Below are positions 1 through 7,515 of a stretch of DNA of 17,254 nt, piece after piece. The notes below the pieces were generated by a model, which saw only the letters and a program-made list of their open reading frames with translations, had not been told where the DNA came from and searched no databases. Made by a program: the position numbers and the translations under genes. Source of the DNA: JAFGRR01 sp964563855 (GTDB lineage Bacteria; Planctomycetota; Phycisphaerae; UBA1845; Fen-1342); contig CAZLYU010000066.1 of NCBI GenBank assembly GCA_964563855.1, positions 1 to 17,254 on the forward strand. The letters are read 5' to 3'. Numbering within the stretch: the stretch's first letter is position 1; the number at the start of each line of letters is the position of its first letter.

Positions 1-34
1 GAGGCGCGGCGGGCGTAGACTATGCGTCGAGCTC

Positions 35-790
35 ATGAGCGAGACCGCCGGCCCCGATCGTTACGATATTCGCTGCCCCGCGTGCGATCGACGCATCGCC
101 GTGCGGCATGATTGGGTGGAGCGGGATGTGGCGTGTCCGCACTGTCAGACGGCGTTGACGGTTCCGCCGCCGGGGCCGGCCGACGCACCGCCGCCGCGGG
201 GGATGAAAGCGTCTTTAACGCTGAAGCGGTACTTCAATTTCGCGTGCGGGCGGTGTGACGCGCTGCTCGAGGCGAACACGGGCATGTCGGGACGGGAGGG
301 ACGCTGTCCGACGTGTGGCGCGCGGTTCATCGTTCCCAAGCTGCGCCGTCGATCCGGGCGGCCGACCAAGACGCAGATGCTGGAGTCGGCGGACGACGAT
401 CCGACGGCGATGCATGCGTATGGGTCGAGCGGGATGGCGGCGCCGACGTTCGAGACCGCGGCCGACGGACAAACGCTGCTGGTCTGTCCGCGGTGTGATG
501 AACGCAACGCCGTCGATGCGGATTTCTGCGAAGCGTGTGGCGCGCCGTTTACGCTCGAAGGGGCGCCGACGGCGGCGAGCGAGACGAGCCGTACGATGGG
601 GCTGGGGGCGATGGTGCTGGGTATTGTGGCGTGGCCGCTGTTCTTCCTGATCGTGCCGGGGTTGATTGCCGGCGTGCTGGGAGCGGCGGCGTTCTGGCGC
701 TCGCCGCGGCGCAGCCGGCCGGTGATGGCGATCATCGGCGCGGTGCTGGGGTTTGGTGCGGCTGGCGTGGGGGTTTGGCGGCTGCTGTAG
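35..790 (+). CDS. Zinc-ribbon protein with C-terminal membrane segments
   Basis: This 251-residue protein carries three paired-CxxC zinc-ribbon modules followed by a hydrophobic C-terminus. The cysteine pairs sit at residues 14/17 with 34/37, 71/74 with 91/94, and 151/154 with 165/168; the last is a compact ribbon (CPRC to CEAC) of the type often found at the head of membrane proteins. Between the second and third ribbons is an acidic, low-complexity linker. Residues about 188-221 and 231-251 are hydrophobic and Gly/Ala-rich, likely two or three membrane helices resembling a DUF4190-type tail. The ribbons would face the cytoplasm if the protein is inserted in the usual way, but no enzymatic motif is visible. 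The ATG has no strong ribosome binding site. It converges on the Ku gene. Function is unknown; the fold call is secure, the role is not. Confidence 0.85.
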   Translation: MSETAGPDRYDIRCPACDRRIAVRHDWVERDVACPHCQTALTVPPPGPADAPPPRGMKASLTLKRYFNFACGRCDALLEANTGMSGREGRCPTCGARFIVPKLRRRSGRPTKTQMLESADDDPTAMHAYGSSGMAAPTFETAADGQTLLVCPRCDERNAVDADFCEACGAPFTLEGAPTAASETSRTMGLGAMVLGIVAWPLFFLIVPGLIAGVLGAAAFWRSPRRSRPVMAIIGAVLGFGAAGVGVWRLL

Positions 791-794
791 CGGT

Positions 795-851
795 GAGTCG
801 GGAGTCGGGGGTTCGAGGTTTAGGGTTCACGGTTCACGGTTCACGGTTCAG
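795..851. repeat. Short tandem heptamer repeats between convergent genes
   Basis: Two copies of GAGTCGG (795-808) are followed by a degenerate bridge and then four copies of GGTTCAC at 824-830, 831-837, 838-844 and 845-851 (the last ends in G). The final unit contains the Ku stop codon (TCA on the plus strand at 848-850). No hairpin with a T-run is evident, so this is not an ordinary terminator. Confidence 0.85.
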
Positions 852-1687
852 GCGCGTTTGGCCTTCTTCTTCGCGGCGGAGGTCTTGATGCTCTTCGCTG
901 GGGGCTTCTTGGCTTTGCCTTCGGGCAGGCTGGCCTTGAGTGCGTCCATGAGGTTAATGACTGTCGCGGGGCGTTGCTCTTCGACGACGACGGGTTCGGC
1001 GCCGTCGACCTTGGCCTTGATGACGGCCAGCAAGCCGTCCTGGTAGCGATCGGCGAACTCGCTGGTGTCGAGCGGGCGCGACTGGTGCTCGATGAGCTGT
1101 TTGGCGAGCTTCAGTTCATCCTGACTAACGTCGCCGTTGCCGACGCCTTCGAAGTAGGGATCCGCGTTGCGGACTTCGTCGGCGAAGCGCAGTGTGCTGA
1201 GCAGGAAGCCGGCGCCTTCGACCTGCAGCGCGACGATGCGTTCGCGATTGGCGATCACGACGCGGCCGACGCCGACCTTGCCGGTCTCGCGCAGGGCCTC
1301 GCGCATGACGCGGAAGGCGCCCTCGGCGACGGGGCCGTCGGGTGCGAGGTAGTAGGGCGCGTCTATGAACTTCTGGTCGAGCTCGTCGGCATCGACGAAT
1401 TGCGTGATCTCGATCGTCTTGTTGGTCTCGAGCTTGATCTGTTCGAGATCGTCGTCGTTGATGACCACGTAGTGGTTCTTCTCGTACTCGTAGCCTTTGA
1501 CGATCTCGCTGCGATCAACGGGGCCGTGCTCGGGGCAAATCATCTGCTGCTTGAGCCGCTGATGGCACTCTTTGTGCAGTTGATTGAGGTGAATGCGACT
1601 GGTGCTCGTGGTCGCGTTGTGCATGCGCACCGGCATCGCGACCAGCGAAATCTTGAGTTGACCTTTCCACGTCGCGCGCGGCGGCAT
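848..1687 (-). CDS. ku: Ku protein, DNA double-strand-break end binding (NHEJ)
   Basis: Prokaryotic Ku forms a homodimeric ring on broken DNA ends and recruits ligase LigD for non-homologous end joining. The protein (279 residues from this start) begins PPRATWKGQLKISLVAMPV, the standard Ku N-terminus, and continues with typical blocks: CHQRLKQQMIC, the KGYEYEKNHYVVINDDDLEQ segment, and FIDAPYYLAPDGPVAEGAF. The length is usual for bacterial Ku. The last ~22 residues are a Lys/Ala-rich basic tail like those that modulate DNA binding in other bacterial Ku proteins. The frame extends 28 codons further upstream, but that extension is Arg-rich and unlike the family, and the chosen ATG is preceded by GAGGG six bases away. 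No LigD or polymerase domain is encoded in the window, so the partner ligase must lie elsewhere. Stop is TGA inside the heptamer repeat. Confidence 0.93.
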   Translation of the reverse strand: MPPRATWKGQLKISLVAMPVRMHNATTSTSRIHLNQLHKECHQRLKQQMICPEHGPVDRSEIVKGYEYEKNHYVVINDDDLEQIKLETNKTIEITQFVDADELDQKFIDAPYYLAPDGPVAEGAFRVMREALRETGKVGVGRVVIANRERIVALQVEGAGFLLSTLRFADEVRNADPYFEGVGNGDVSQDELKLAKQLIEHQSRPLDTSEFADRYQDGLLAVIKAKVDGAEPVVVEEQRPATVINLMDALKASLPEGKAKKPPAKSIKTSAAKKKAKRA

Positions 1688-1759
1688 TGGCGGCCCTCGT
1701 AGCGACTCATGTCGTCGGCGTCGGCGGCGACTCCAACGCCGCTCTCCGTGAGGGGCGGC

Positions 1760-1765
1760 AGTATA
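1760..1765 (-). promoter_or_regulatory. Possible -10 box (TATACT) upstream of Ku
   Basis: On the minus strand TATACT (5 of 6 consensus bases) lies 72 bases before the Ku ATG. The nearest -35-like hexamer, TTGCGC at 1787-1792, is 21 bases away, which is too far for a classical sigma70 site. The box overlaps the far-upstream alternative start, which supports the shorter Ku frame. Confidence 0.25.
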
Positions 1766-1831
1766 GACCACAATCGGTCATAACACGCGCAATTCTTAAC
1801 GGGCCGACGCTGGCGGCTCGCGGTGAACGAG

Positions 1832-2695
1832 CTACAGGATCTCTGGCCAACGGAACCCCAAGCCGCTCGACGGATCGAACTTGTAGTCGACGTGGTCGTC
1901 GAGTCGCATGAGTTCGTCGAGGCCGGTCTCAGCGGGATCTATCCCGAGGCCGTTCCACAAACTGTTGTCCTCATACGCCCGCAGCGGGTCGACCTGTTCG
2001 GCGTGGCCGTCGGTGAACGCGGTAGATGCCTTGCCGAGGTGGCGATTGGTCATGTACGTGCGAGCGGCGCCGGAGGCGTATTTTTCGCTGGCCTGTTCCG
2101 AGCGTTTGGGCAGATATGTCGGGTCGAGCGTGTAGCCGTGGTTGCCGAAGCGGGCGATATTTTTGCCTTCGGGCAAGTCGTTCGGATCATGCCACTCGAA
2201 CTCCCAGCCGGTGCCATCGGTACCCGCGAACGCGATCGTACGCCCCGCGGAGCGCACCTGACGGACCGGAAACCGCTCCAGCCAGCCGGGGTTGGCGGCG
2301 GCGTTGGCGTGGGTGCGGGCGCTGCCGAGATACTTGTAGTTGTAGCCGTACGAGTTGTTGCGGCCGACTTCCCACGTCGGTGTGGCGGGACAGGCTTGCA
2401 AGTCGAGCCCGCCGAGGTAGCCGGCCATCGCCTTGAACCAGCGTTGCCGGCGTGTGCCGCCGGAATCGACGGGCACTTTCCACTGATGCGCGGGGAAGCT
2501 GTTCCATTCGTCGAGGTAGTAGGTCATGCCGGTAATGAGTTGCCGGCAGTGGGCGAGGCACTGCACGCCGCGGGCTTGCCGCCGCGCGGTGCTCAGCGAC
2601 GGCAACAAGATCGAGATCAGGAGAGCGATGATCGCGACGACGACGAGCAATTCGACGAGGGTGAAGGCGGTTTTGGGGCGGTGGTGGGTGATCAA
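1832..2695 (-). CDS. Type II pseudopilin-like protein with H-X9-DG C-terminal motif
   Basis: The 287-residue product has a short basic leader followed by FTLVELLVVVAIIALL, the class III signal of prepilins and type II secretion pseudopilins. Prepilin peptidase should cut between Ala10 and Phe11 (Ala instead of the usual Gly at -1); Glu15 is the conserved +5 glutamate. After the 20-residue helix the domain is soluble, and near the end it has His219, nine residues, then Asp229-Gly230 followed by H, the 'H-X9-DG' signature of the large planctomycete/verrucomicrobial pseudopilin-like family. These proteins are numerous in such genomes and their substrates are mostly unknown. The start is TTG, preceded by GGGGGATAGG; no in-frame ATG is available upstream. 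A strong promoter lies about 50 bases upstream. It is transcribed towards Ku, ending about 145 bases from the Ku start. Confidence 0.9.
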   Translation of the reverse strand: MITHHRPKTAFTLVELLVVVAIIALLISILLPSLSTARRQARGVQCLAHCRQLITGMTYYLDEWNSFPAHQWKVPVDSGGTRRQRWFKAMAGYLGGLDLQACPATPTWEVGRNNSYGYNYKYLGSARTHANAAANPGWLERFPVRQVRSAGRTIAFAGTDGTGWEFEWHDPNDLPEGKNIARFGNHGYTLDPTYLPKRSEQASEKYASGAARTYMTNRHLGKASTAFTDGHAEQVDPLRAYEDNSLWNGLGIDPAETGLDELMRLDDHVDYKFDPSSGLGFRWPEIL

Positions 2696-2743
2696 ACCTA
2701 TCCCCCGAAAGGCGGGTTGGTTTCGAACATAGTGCGACCAATA

Positions 2744-2772
2744 AATATCGCGCGTGTCGCGCCGGGTGTCAA
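2744..2772 (-). promoter_or_regulatory. Sigma70-type promoter for the minus-strand pseudopilin
   Basis: On the minus strand a perfect -35 TTGACA (plus 2767-2772) is followed after exactly 17 bases by GATATT (plus 2744-2749; 4 of 6 consensus bases). Transcription would start near 2737, leaving a leader of about 40 bases that contains the GGGGG ribosome-binding region and the TTG start at 2695. Confidence 0.6.
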
Positions 2773-2831
2773 CGAAATTCGGACTTCATGCGGAGACAAT
2801 TCGGGCGGTTGATTTGAAGAAGGTAAAGTCT

Positions 2832-2857
2832 GACTTGCGACACGCAAGTCGCGTTTT
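2832..2857 (+). other. Perfect hairpin with short T-run in the DUF1800 leader region
   Basis: GACTTGCG (2832-2839), loop ACA, CGCAAGTC (2843-2850) form an 8-bp perfect stem, followed by GCG and four Ts (2854-2857). It lies about 120 bases before the DUF1800 start in the divergent spacer between the pseudopilin and DUF1800. It could be an operator, an attenuator, or a weak terminator. The rest of the 2773-2970 spacer shows no other clear signal besides the ribosome binding site. Confidence 0.5.
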
Positions 2858-2970
2858 CCACACTCCCATGTGAGCCCGTGGAAGGTCGTGGGGGCGGCCG
2901 ACAGCCGAGACATGTTCTTTGCCGGGTGCGGCGCGTGCTCACGACGCGCCCGGTTTGGAGGTATGCGATC

Positions 2971-4713
2971 GTGTTGCGCGCTATCGCCCGCGGCCGACCG
3001 TGGCTGCTAAACGTTTGCCTGCTCACCCTCGTCGTCGTGGTTCTCGGCGGTTGCCCCGCGGCGCCACCGCCCGGCGTCATGCCCGACGACACGCCGATCG
3101 GCGGCGACGACGCTGACCCCGGCGCCGTCCCCGACGCCGGAAGCGATCCCATCAATGATCCGGCGCCGATTGACGGCGGCGGTGACCCGGGCACACCCAG
3201 TGATCCCGGCGCACCGGTCACGCCTCCAGACGACGGCGGCGACCCGGGAGCGCCTCCGGCCGACACCCCGATCGAGCCCGCACCGCAGGACTTCTCGGTG
3301 GAGTTCTCAGGCGACGCGTTTCGGCTCGCGCCTTATCGCAACAACCTGACGCGCGACGAGGCGTTTCACCTCTTGCGACGAACGAGTTTCGGCGCCCGGG
3401 AAGCACGCGTCGAGCAGGTGACGGCGGCGGGCTTGTACGCGACCGTTGATGCGCTGCTCGCTGACGAGCCGATTCCCGACTGGATTCACGACCTCGCGGA
3501 GACGTACGACGACGATGACGATCTGGCGGAGCGCTGGCTGGTCTACATGATCGAGTCGCCGAAGCCGTTGCACGAGCGGATGGCCTTGTTCTGGCATGAT
3601 CGGTTTGCGACGTCGCGCACCGTGATCACCGATGGTCGCGAGCGGAATCTGCCGTTGCAGCACTTGGAGATGCTGCGGGCGAACGCGCTGGGCAACTATC
3701 GCAGTTTTCTGCTGCAGCTCACGCTCGATCCGCTTATGTTGCTGTGGCTCAACGGCAACGACAGTCCGAAGGACAACCCGAACGAGAACTACACCCGCGA
3801 GTTTTGGGAGCTGTTCACGCTCGGGCGCGACACGCTCTATACCGAGGCCGACATCGTCGAGGGCGCGCGAGCATTCACCGGCATCACGCTGCTCTATCCC
3901 AAGGACGACGATCCGCGGCCGATCTTCGATCTCTACAACCACGACAACACGACCAAGACGGTCTTTCCGGAGCGTGGCAGCGGCCCAGCCAATCACGACT
4001 ACATCTCAATCACCGACCTCACGCTCGCGCAGCCCGAAGCGGCCGAGTACGTGGCACGGAACCTGTTTGTCTACTTCGTCCACGATGAGCCGACGCCCGA
4101 AATGGTGCGTGAGTTGGCGGACGTGTTTGTGGCCAACAACTTCGAGATCCGGCCGCTGGTGAGAACCATCCTGCTCTCGCAAGCGATGTTCGCGCCGCAG
4201 ACCCGCTACAGCCAGGTGACGTCGCCGGTGGAGCACTTCGTGAGCTTCGCCCGCACCATGGACATGCACATCTACTCGGACAAGTCGCAAACCGACCGCA
4301 TCCATCGCGTTGCCGACAACCTGCGCGACGCTGGTCAAGACTTGCTGAATCCGCCCGGCGTGGAGGGCTGGACGGAGGGTGTGGCGTGGCTGAAAGATCA
4401 GTGGATCATGAGCCGGGTCGACGCGCTGCGGCGCACGATGGACTTTGGCCCGGCGTTTCAGGAAGAACTCCCCTATCACCTGCTCCCGTCCGTCGATCGC
4501 TGGGACCAGCGCGAGATTCGCGAAGAGATCGTCTTGGCGCTGGCGCACGCGCTGCACCTCGATCTGACCGACGACGAGATCGACATCTACATCGAAGTGC
4601 TCGATCAGAACGGGCACGTGGCGTTTCATCTGATCGAGGCTCGCCATCAGCCTCAGCATGTGTTTGAAGTCATGCGCCTCATGGCGATGGATCAGCGGTT
4701 CATTACGCGCTAG
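2971..4713 (+). CDS. DUF1800 family lipoprotein
   Basis: A 580-residue DUF1800 protein of unknown biochemical function. From the GTG at 2971 it starts with a lipoprotein signal: basic N-terminus, hydrophobic core, and lipobox LGGC with Cys28 as the expected lipidated residue. Residues ~29-108 are a Pro/Gly/Asp-rich linker with repeated DPG-type units. The DUF1800 domain fills the rest, with family hallmarks LLRRTSFGA, ERMALFWHDRF and NENYTREFWELFTLG (residues 271-285), the last followed by YTEADIVEGARAFTG. GGAGG at 2957-2961, nine bases from the GTG, supports this start; the frame runs 31 codons further back to another GTG, but that would bury the signal peptide. The DUF1501 gene follows after 18 bases, the usual pairing for this family, so the two are probably co-transcribed and act together at the envelope. 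Role in the pair is not established. Confidence 0.92.
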   Translation: MLRAIARGRPWLLNVCLLTLVVVVLGGCPAAPPPGVMPDDTPIGGDDADPGAVPDAGSDPINDPAPIDGGGDPGTPSDPGAPVTPPDDGGDPGAPPADTPIEPAPQDFSVEFSGDAFRLAPYRNNLTRDEAFHLLRRTSFGAREARVEQVTAAGLYATVDALLADEPIPDWIHDLAETYDDDDDLAERWLVYMIESPKPLHERMALFWHDRFATSRTVITDGRERNLPLQHLEMLRANALGNYRSFLLQLTLDPLMLLWLNGNDSPKDNPNENYTREFWELFTLGRDTLYTEADIVEGARAFTGITLLYPKDDDPRPIFDLYNHDNTTKTVFPERGSGPANHDYISITDLTLAQPEAAEYVARNLFVYFVHDEPTPEMVRELADVFVANNFEIRPLVRTILLSQAMFAPQTRYSQVTSPVEHFVSFARTMDMHIYSDKSQTDRIHRVADNLRDAGQDLLNPPGVEGWTEGVAWLKDQWIMSRVDALRRTMDFGPAFQEELPYHLLPSVDRWDQREIREEIVLALAHALHLDLTDDEIDIYIEVLDQNGHVAFHLIEARHQPQHVFEVMRLMAMDQRFITR

Positions 4714-4731
4714 ACGCAGATGGAGGTCCGC

Positions 4732-5937
4732 ATGGCGGCCTGTCGTGAATATGAAGCTTTGTCACGCCGCGCATTTATGAAGCGTGGTCTGGGTGGGTTG
4801 GCGTTGCTGGCGGGAGCCGACCCGCTGCTGCAACTGGTCGGTCAATCGTATGCGCAATCGGCGGGCGGCACCGGCAACCTGCTCGTGCTCTGCCAACTGA
4901 ACGGCGGCATGGACGCGCTCAGCTTTCTGGCGCCGTATCAGAACAGCGTCTACCAAAGCCGGCGGCCGAAACTCGGTTTGCAGGCCGATGACGTGCATCC
5001 GCTGCACGATCATCCGGAAGTCGGCATCAACAAGCAGTTCGGGTTCTTCGCCGACCTCTACCAGCAGGGCCAGCTCGCCGTCGTGCAGCAGACCGCGTAC
5101 CCGCGGGGCAACGGCTCGCACTTCGAGAGCCAGGAGATCTACGAGTTCGGCGTGCGCAATCTGAGCGGTGTAACCGGCGCCAACGTGCGCTGGTACGAGC
5201 GGCTGCGCAACATGTACTTCGACGAGCCGTACGGCGTGCTCGATACGCGGCGCACCGGCGACCCGCGTAAGTATGGCTATCCGGATTCGACCTACCGCAA
5301 GGCGGCGCAGGAAGCCTTCGGACGACTGGCGCGCCTGCGGGCGGGAGACACCGCGACACAACAAGCGGTGCTCGACAGTTACGACAACATTGATGTGCTG
5401 GGACAGGAGATTCGAACGCGCACCGAAGCGTTCGACTCGACCGGCGACTCTCGCGATCAGTTCTGGCGCGCCGCGGCGCTGGCCTCCGCGGGGCTCGGCA
5501 CGCGCGTCATCAAGCTGCAATACGGCGGCTTCGACACGCACGCGAATCAGGCGTCGGCGAACGAGCGCCTCTTCCCGAAGATCAACGACCACTTCGAGCA
5601 GTTCGTCAACGACGCCAAGGCGATCGGGATCTGGGAGCGGACGTGCGTGGTGTTCTACACCGAGTTCGGGCGGCGGAATGAGGAGAACGGCAGTCCGGGC
5701 ACTGATCACGGTCACGGCTGCCACATGATCCTCGCCGGCCCCAACGTTAACGGCGGCTTACATGGCCAGATGCCGAGTTCGGACGACCTGAACCAAAAGA
5801 ACTTGCCGTACTACGTCGACTTCCGCGCCGTGTTCAGCAGCGCGGTGCGCGACTGGTTGGGATTCGATCCGATGCCGATCTTCAACGTCGAGGGCGAGAC
5901 GTTCGACAGCAATGTCGGTTCGGCGTTGTTCCGCTAG
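4732..5937 (+). CDS. DUF1501 family protein with Tat signal
   Basis: The 401-residue product opens with a twin-arginine signal, SRRAFMK at residues 11-17, followed by a hydrophobic stretch and a likely AQS-A cleavage around residue 44, so it should be exported folded. The mature part is DUF1501, a family related in fold to alkaline phosphatase/sulfatase-like hydrolases: LLVLCQLNGGMDALSF near the start, KLQYGGFDTHANQ in the middle, and GTDHGHG at residues 323-329 near the end, where the Asp/His residues are placed like metal ligands. Catalytic activity is not proven for the family. Two in-frame ATGs exist; the second (4732) is chosen because GGAGG lies five bases before it (4722-4726), overlapping the first ATG at 4720. 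It directly follows DUF1800. Confidence 0.92.
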   Translation: MAACREYEALSRRAFMKRGLGGLALLAGADPLLQLVGQSYAQSAGGTGNLLVLCQLNGGMDALSFLAPYQNSVYQSRRPKLGLQADDVHPLHDHPEVGINKQFGFFADLYQQGQLAVVQQTAYPRGNGSHFESQEIYEFGVRNLSGVTGANVRWYERLRNMYFDEPYGVLDTRRTGDPRKYGYPDSTYRKAAQEAFGRLARLRAGDTATQQAVLDSYDNIDVLGQEIRTRTEAFDSTGDSRDQFWRAAALASAGLGTRVIKLQYGGFDTHANQASANERLFPKINDHFEQFVNDAKAIGIWERTCVVFYTEFGRRNEENGSPGTDHGHGCHMILAGPNVNGGLHGQMPSSDDLNQKNLPYYVDFRAVFSSAVRDWLGFDPMPIFNVEGETFDSNVGSALFR

Positions 5938-5947
5938 CTCATTCAAA

Positions 5948-6002
5948 CACCGGAACCGGACGGGCGCGGCGCCGAGGCGCTGTGTACGTTCGTGTTCCGG
6001 TG
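5948..6002. repeat. Long-armed inverted repeat between DUF1501 and the sugar dehydrogenase
   Basis: CACCGGAAC (5948-5956) and GTTCCGGTG (5994-6002) are perfect 9-base inverted arms separated by 37 bases that themselves hold a GC-rich, GGCGCC-containing sub-hairpin. There is no T-run after it. It may be a processing or stabilising mRNA structure or a rho-dependent ending for the upstream pair. Confidence 0.6.
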
Positions 6003-6057
6003 CGGCGTTCGCGATCGGCTTCGTCAGCTTTACCCCCTATCCAGGATTGATTGTCTC

Positions 6058-7323
6058 ATGCTGAATCGCTCGATCGTGTCCGCCTGTTGCGCCATGGCGC
6101 TTACTGGCGACGCCGCTGCCGCCGCGACCGGCGCGTTTGAGGCTCTGGAAGTCGCACGCGGCTTTGACGCCCCGACGTCGGTCGCTCCGACGCCCGACGG
6201 AGGTCTGTTCGTCGCCGAGCAAGGCGGGGCCATCTGGCGGGTCGCTGCTGATGGAACGCGTGGCGATGAGCCGGTCGTCACGCTCGAGGTGTACGCCGAA
6301 TTCGAGTCGGGTCTGTTGGGTCTGACCGCCGACCCGAACTTCAGCGACAACGGTCTGCTCTACGCGTTCGCTTCTGTATCGGATGACGAGCAGCACATGA
6401 TTCGCATCGACACCACGCTCAGCCCGCCTGCGGTGGTTGTGCTTCGTGACAGCCTGCCGGGCAGCAACGGGGTGCATGTGGGCGGCGGCATTGCGTTTGG
6501 CCCCGACGGACGGCTGTACGTCACCATCGGCGACACGGGACATCCGGAATTCGCCCAACAGGTCACGTCGCTCGCGGGGAAACTCTGTCGCTTTGACCGC
6601 AACGGCGACGTGCCGGACGACAACCCGTTCACGACGCCGACGGGCGCCCCGCGGGCCTACATCGCGCTCGGCTTCCGCAATCCGTATCGATTCTGTTTCG
6701 CCCCCGACGGCCGGATGTTCGTCATGGACGTGGGGTCTTCGGGAGACGCGCGGCGTGAGGAGATCAACCTCATTCGACCGGGTGACAATGCCGGCTGGCC
6801 CGACGTCGAGGGCGCCGCGCCGGCCGACCGCATCGGCGAGTTCACCGACCCCATCTACAGCTACGTCGACGAAGGGGCGGCGATCACCGGCTGCGTGTAC
6901 TACTCCGGCGATCAGTTCCCGCCGGGGTATGCAGGTGATCTCTTCCACGTGGAATTCGTGCTCAACAAGCTGTACCGACTCACGCTGGACGGCGACGTGT
7001 CCGTAGCGCACGAGCAGGTGCTCGACCTTGAGGGCGGACCGGTGGATCTGCAGCAAGAAGCTGCCGGCACGCTCGTCTATTGCGAGTTCTTCGGGGGTCG
7101 CGTGATGCGGGTGCGCTCGACCATCGCGGCTGAGACCGACCAGCCGAACCACGCGGACGTTGGCGATGCGGACGATCTACCGCGGCCAAGCGACGACGAC
7201 GCGGCGCCCGAAATTGAGGATGTCGCCGCGGCGCCGCCGGCGCCATCGTCCGTGTGTCTCGGGGTCGGGTTTGCGATGTTGCTGAGCTGCGCAGGTCTGA
7301 TGGTGATGAGCGTGCGGCGCTGA
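6058..7323 (+). CDS. PQQ-dependent sugar dehydrogenase-like beta-propeller, secreted and C-terminally anchored
   Basis: The 421-residue protein matches the glucose/sorbosone dehydrogenase family, six-bladed propellers in which PQQ-dependent members oxidise sugars in the periplasm. Seen: His140 followed by VGGGIAFGPDGRLYVTIGD (the family's H-x-GG-FGPDG-LYV-GD block), AGKLCRFDRNGDVPDDNPF, ALGFRNPYRF at residues 203-212, and DVGSSGDARREEINLIRPG with GWP close by. Residues 1 to ~25 resemble a Sec signal. After the propeller an acidic Pro/Ala linker leads to a 20-residue hydrophobic segment ending in Val-Arg-Arg at the C-terminus (about 395-421), which looks like a membrane anchor or sorting tag. 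The frame opens at a GTG at 5992, but that lies within the inverted repeat; the ATG at 6058 gives the better signal peptide, with AGGA 11 bases upstream. The true substrate and cofactor cannot be read from sequence. Confidence 0.88.
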   Translation: MLNRSIVSACCAMALTGDAAAAATGAFEALEVARGFDAPTSVAPTPDGGLFVAEQGGAIWRVAADGTRGDEPVVTLEVYAEFESGLLGLTADPNFSDNGLLYAFASVSDDEQHMIRIDTTLSPPAVVVLRDSLPGSNGVHVGGGIAFGPDGRLYVTIGDTGHPEFAQQVTSLAGKLCRFDRNGDVPDDNPFTTPTGAPRAYIALGFRNPYRFCFAPDGRMFVMDVGSSGDARREEINLIRPGDNAGWPDVEGAAPADRIGEFTDPIYSYVDEGAAITGCVYYSGDQFPPGYAGDLFHVEFVLNKLYRLTLDGDVSVAHEQVLDLEGGPVDLQQEAAGTLVYCEFFGGRVMRVRSTIAAETDQPNHADVGDADDLPRPSDDDAAPEIEDVAAAPPAPSSVCLGVGFAMLLSCAGLMVMSVRR

Positions 7324-7429
7324 GCGTCATCTGGCGGTCCGTCGCTCCGGGCGCTCGACGCGGCCGTCGGGCGGCTGACGTCCACTCGTATGCCGTGAAT
7401 TGCCGATAATCACAGTTATTCTCGGTTCG

Positions 7430-7456
7430 CGTGTTCATCCGTTTCGGGTGAACGCG
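7430..7456. repeat. Inverted repeat after the sugar dehydrogenase gene
   Basis: Arms GTTCATCC (7433-7440) and GGGTGAAC (7446-7453) pair around the loop GTTTC with one G:T pair, and the stem extends by CGT/GCG to about 11 pairs. No T-run follows on either strand. Possible operator or weak transcript-end structure. Confidence 0.45.
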
Positions 7457-7485
7457 GCAATTCCATAGATGCACATGCCCAGAAG

Positions 7486-7515
7486 TTGCGGGAGCGTGTG
7501 CCGTCGCCGTATTAT
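7486..7515 (+). promoter_or_regulatory. Candidate promoter for the second pseudopilin
   Basis: TTGCGG (7486-7491) and TATTAT (7510-7515, 5 of 6 consensus) are separated by 18 bases. The transcript would begin near 7522, leaving about 48 bases of leader with AAAGGAG and then ATG. The -35 match is weak (3 of 6). Confidence 0.35.

Noticed and set aside
974..1702. Plus-strand open frame of 242 codons opposite Ku
   Set aside because: Ku is unmistakable on the minus strand; this frame is a complement artefact made of Leu/Val/Asp-rich sequence.
1687..2695. Ku and the upstream pseudopilin as one operon
   Set aside because: They are on the same strand but about 145 bases apart, with a candidate -10 box before Ku; nothing links their functions.
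1823..2812. Long plus-strand open frame (329 codons) opposite the first pseudopilin
   Set aside because: The minus strand encodes a clear prepilin signal and H-X9-DG motif with a promoter; the plus frame is Val/Gly/Ala-rich with no recognisable motif, a shadow of GC-rich coding.
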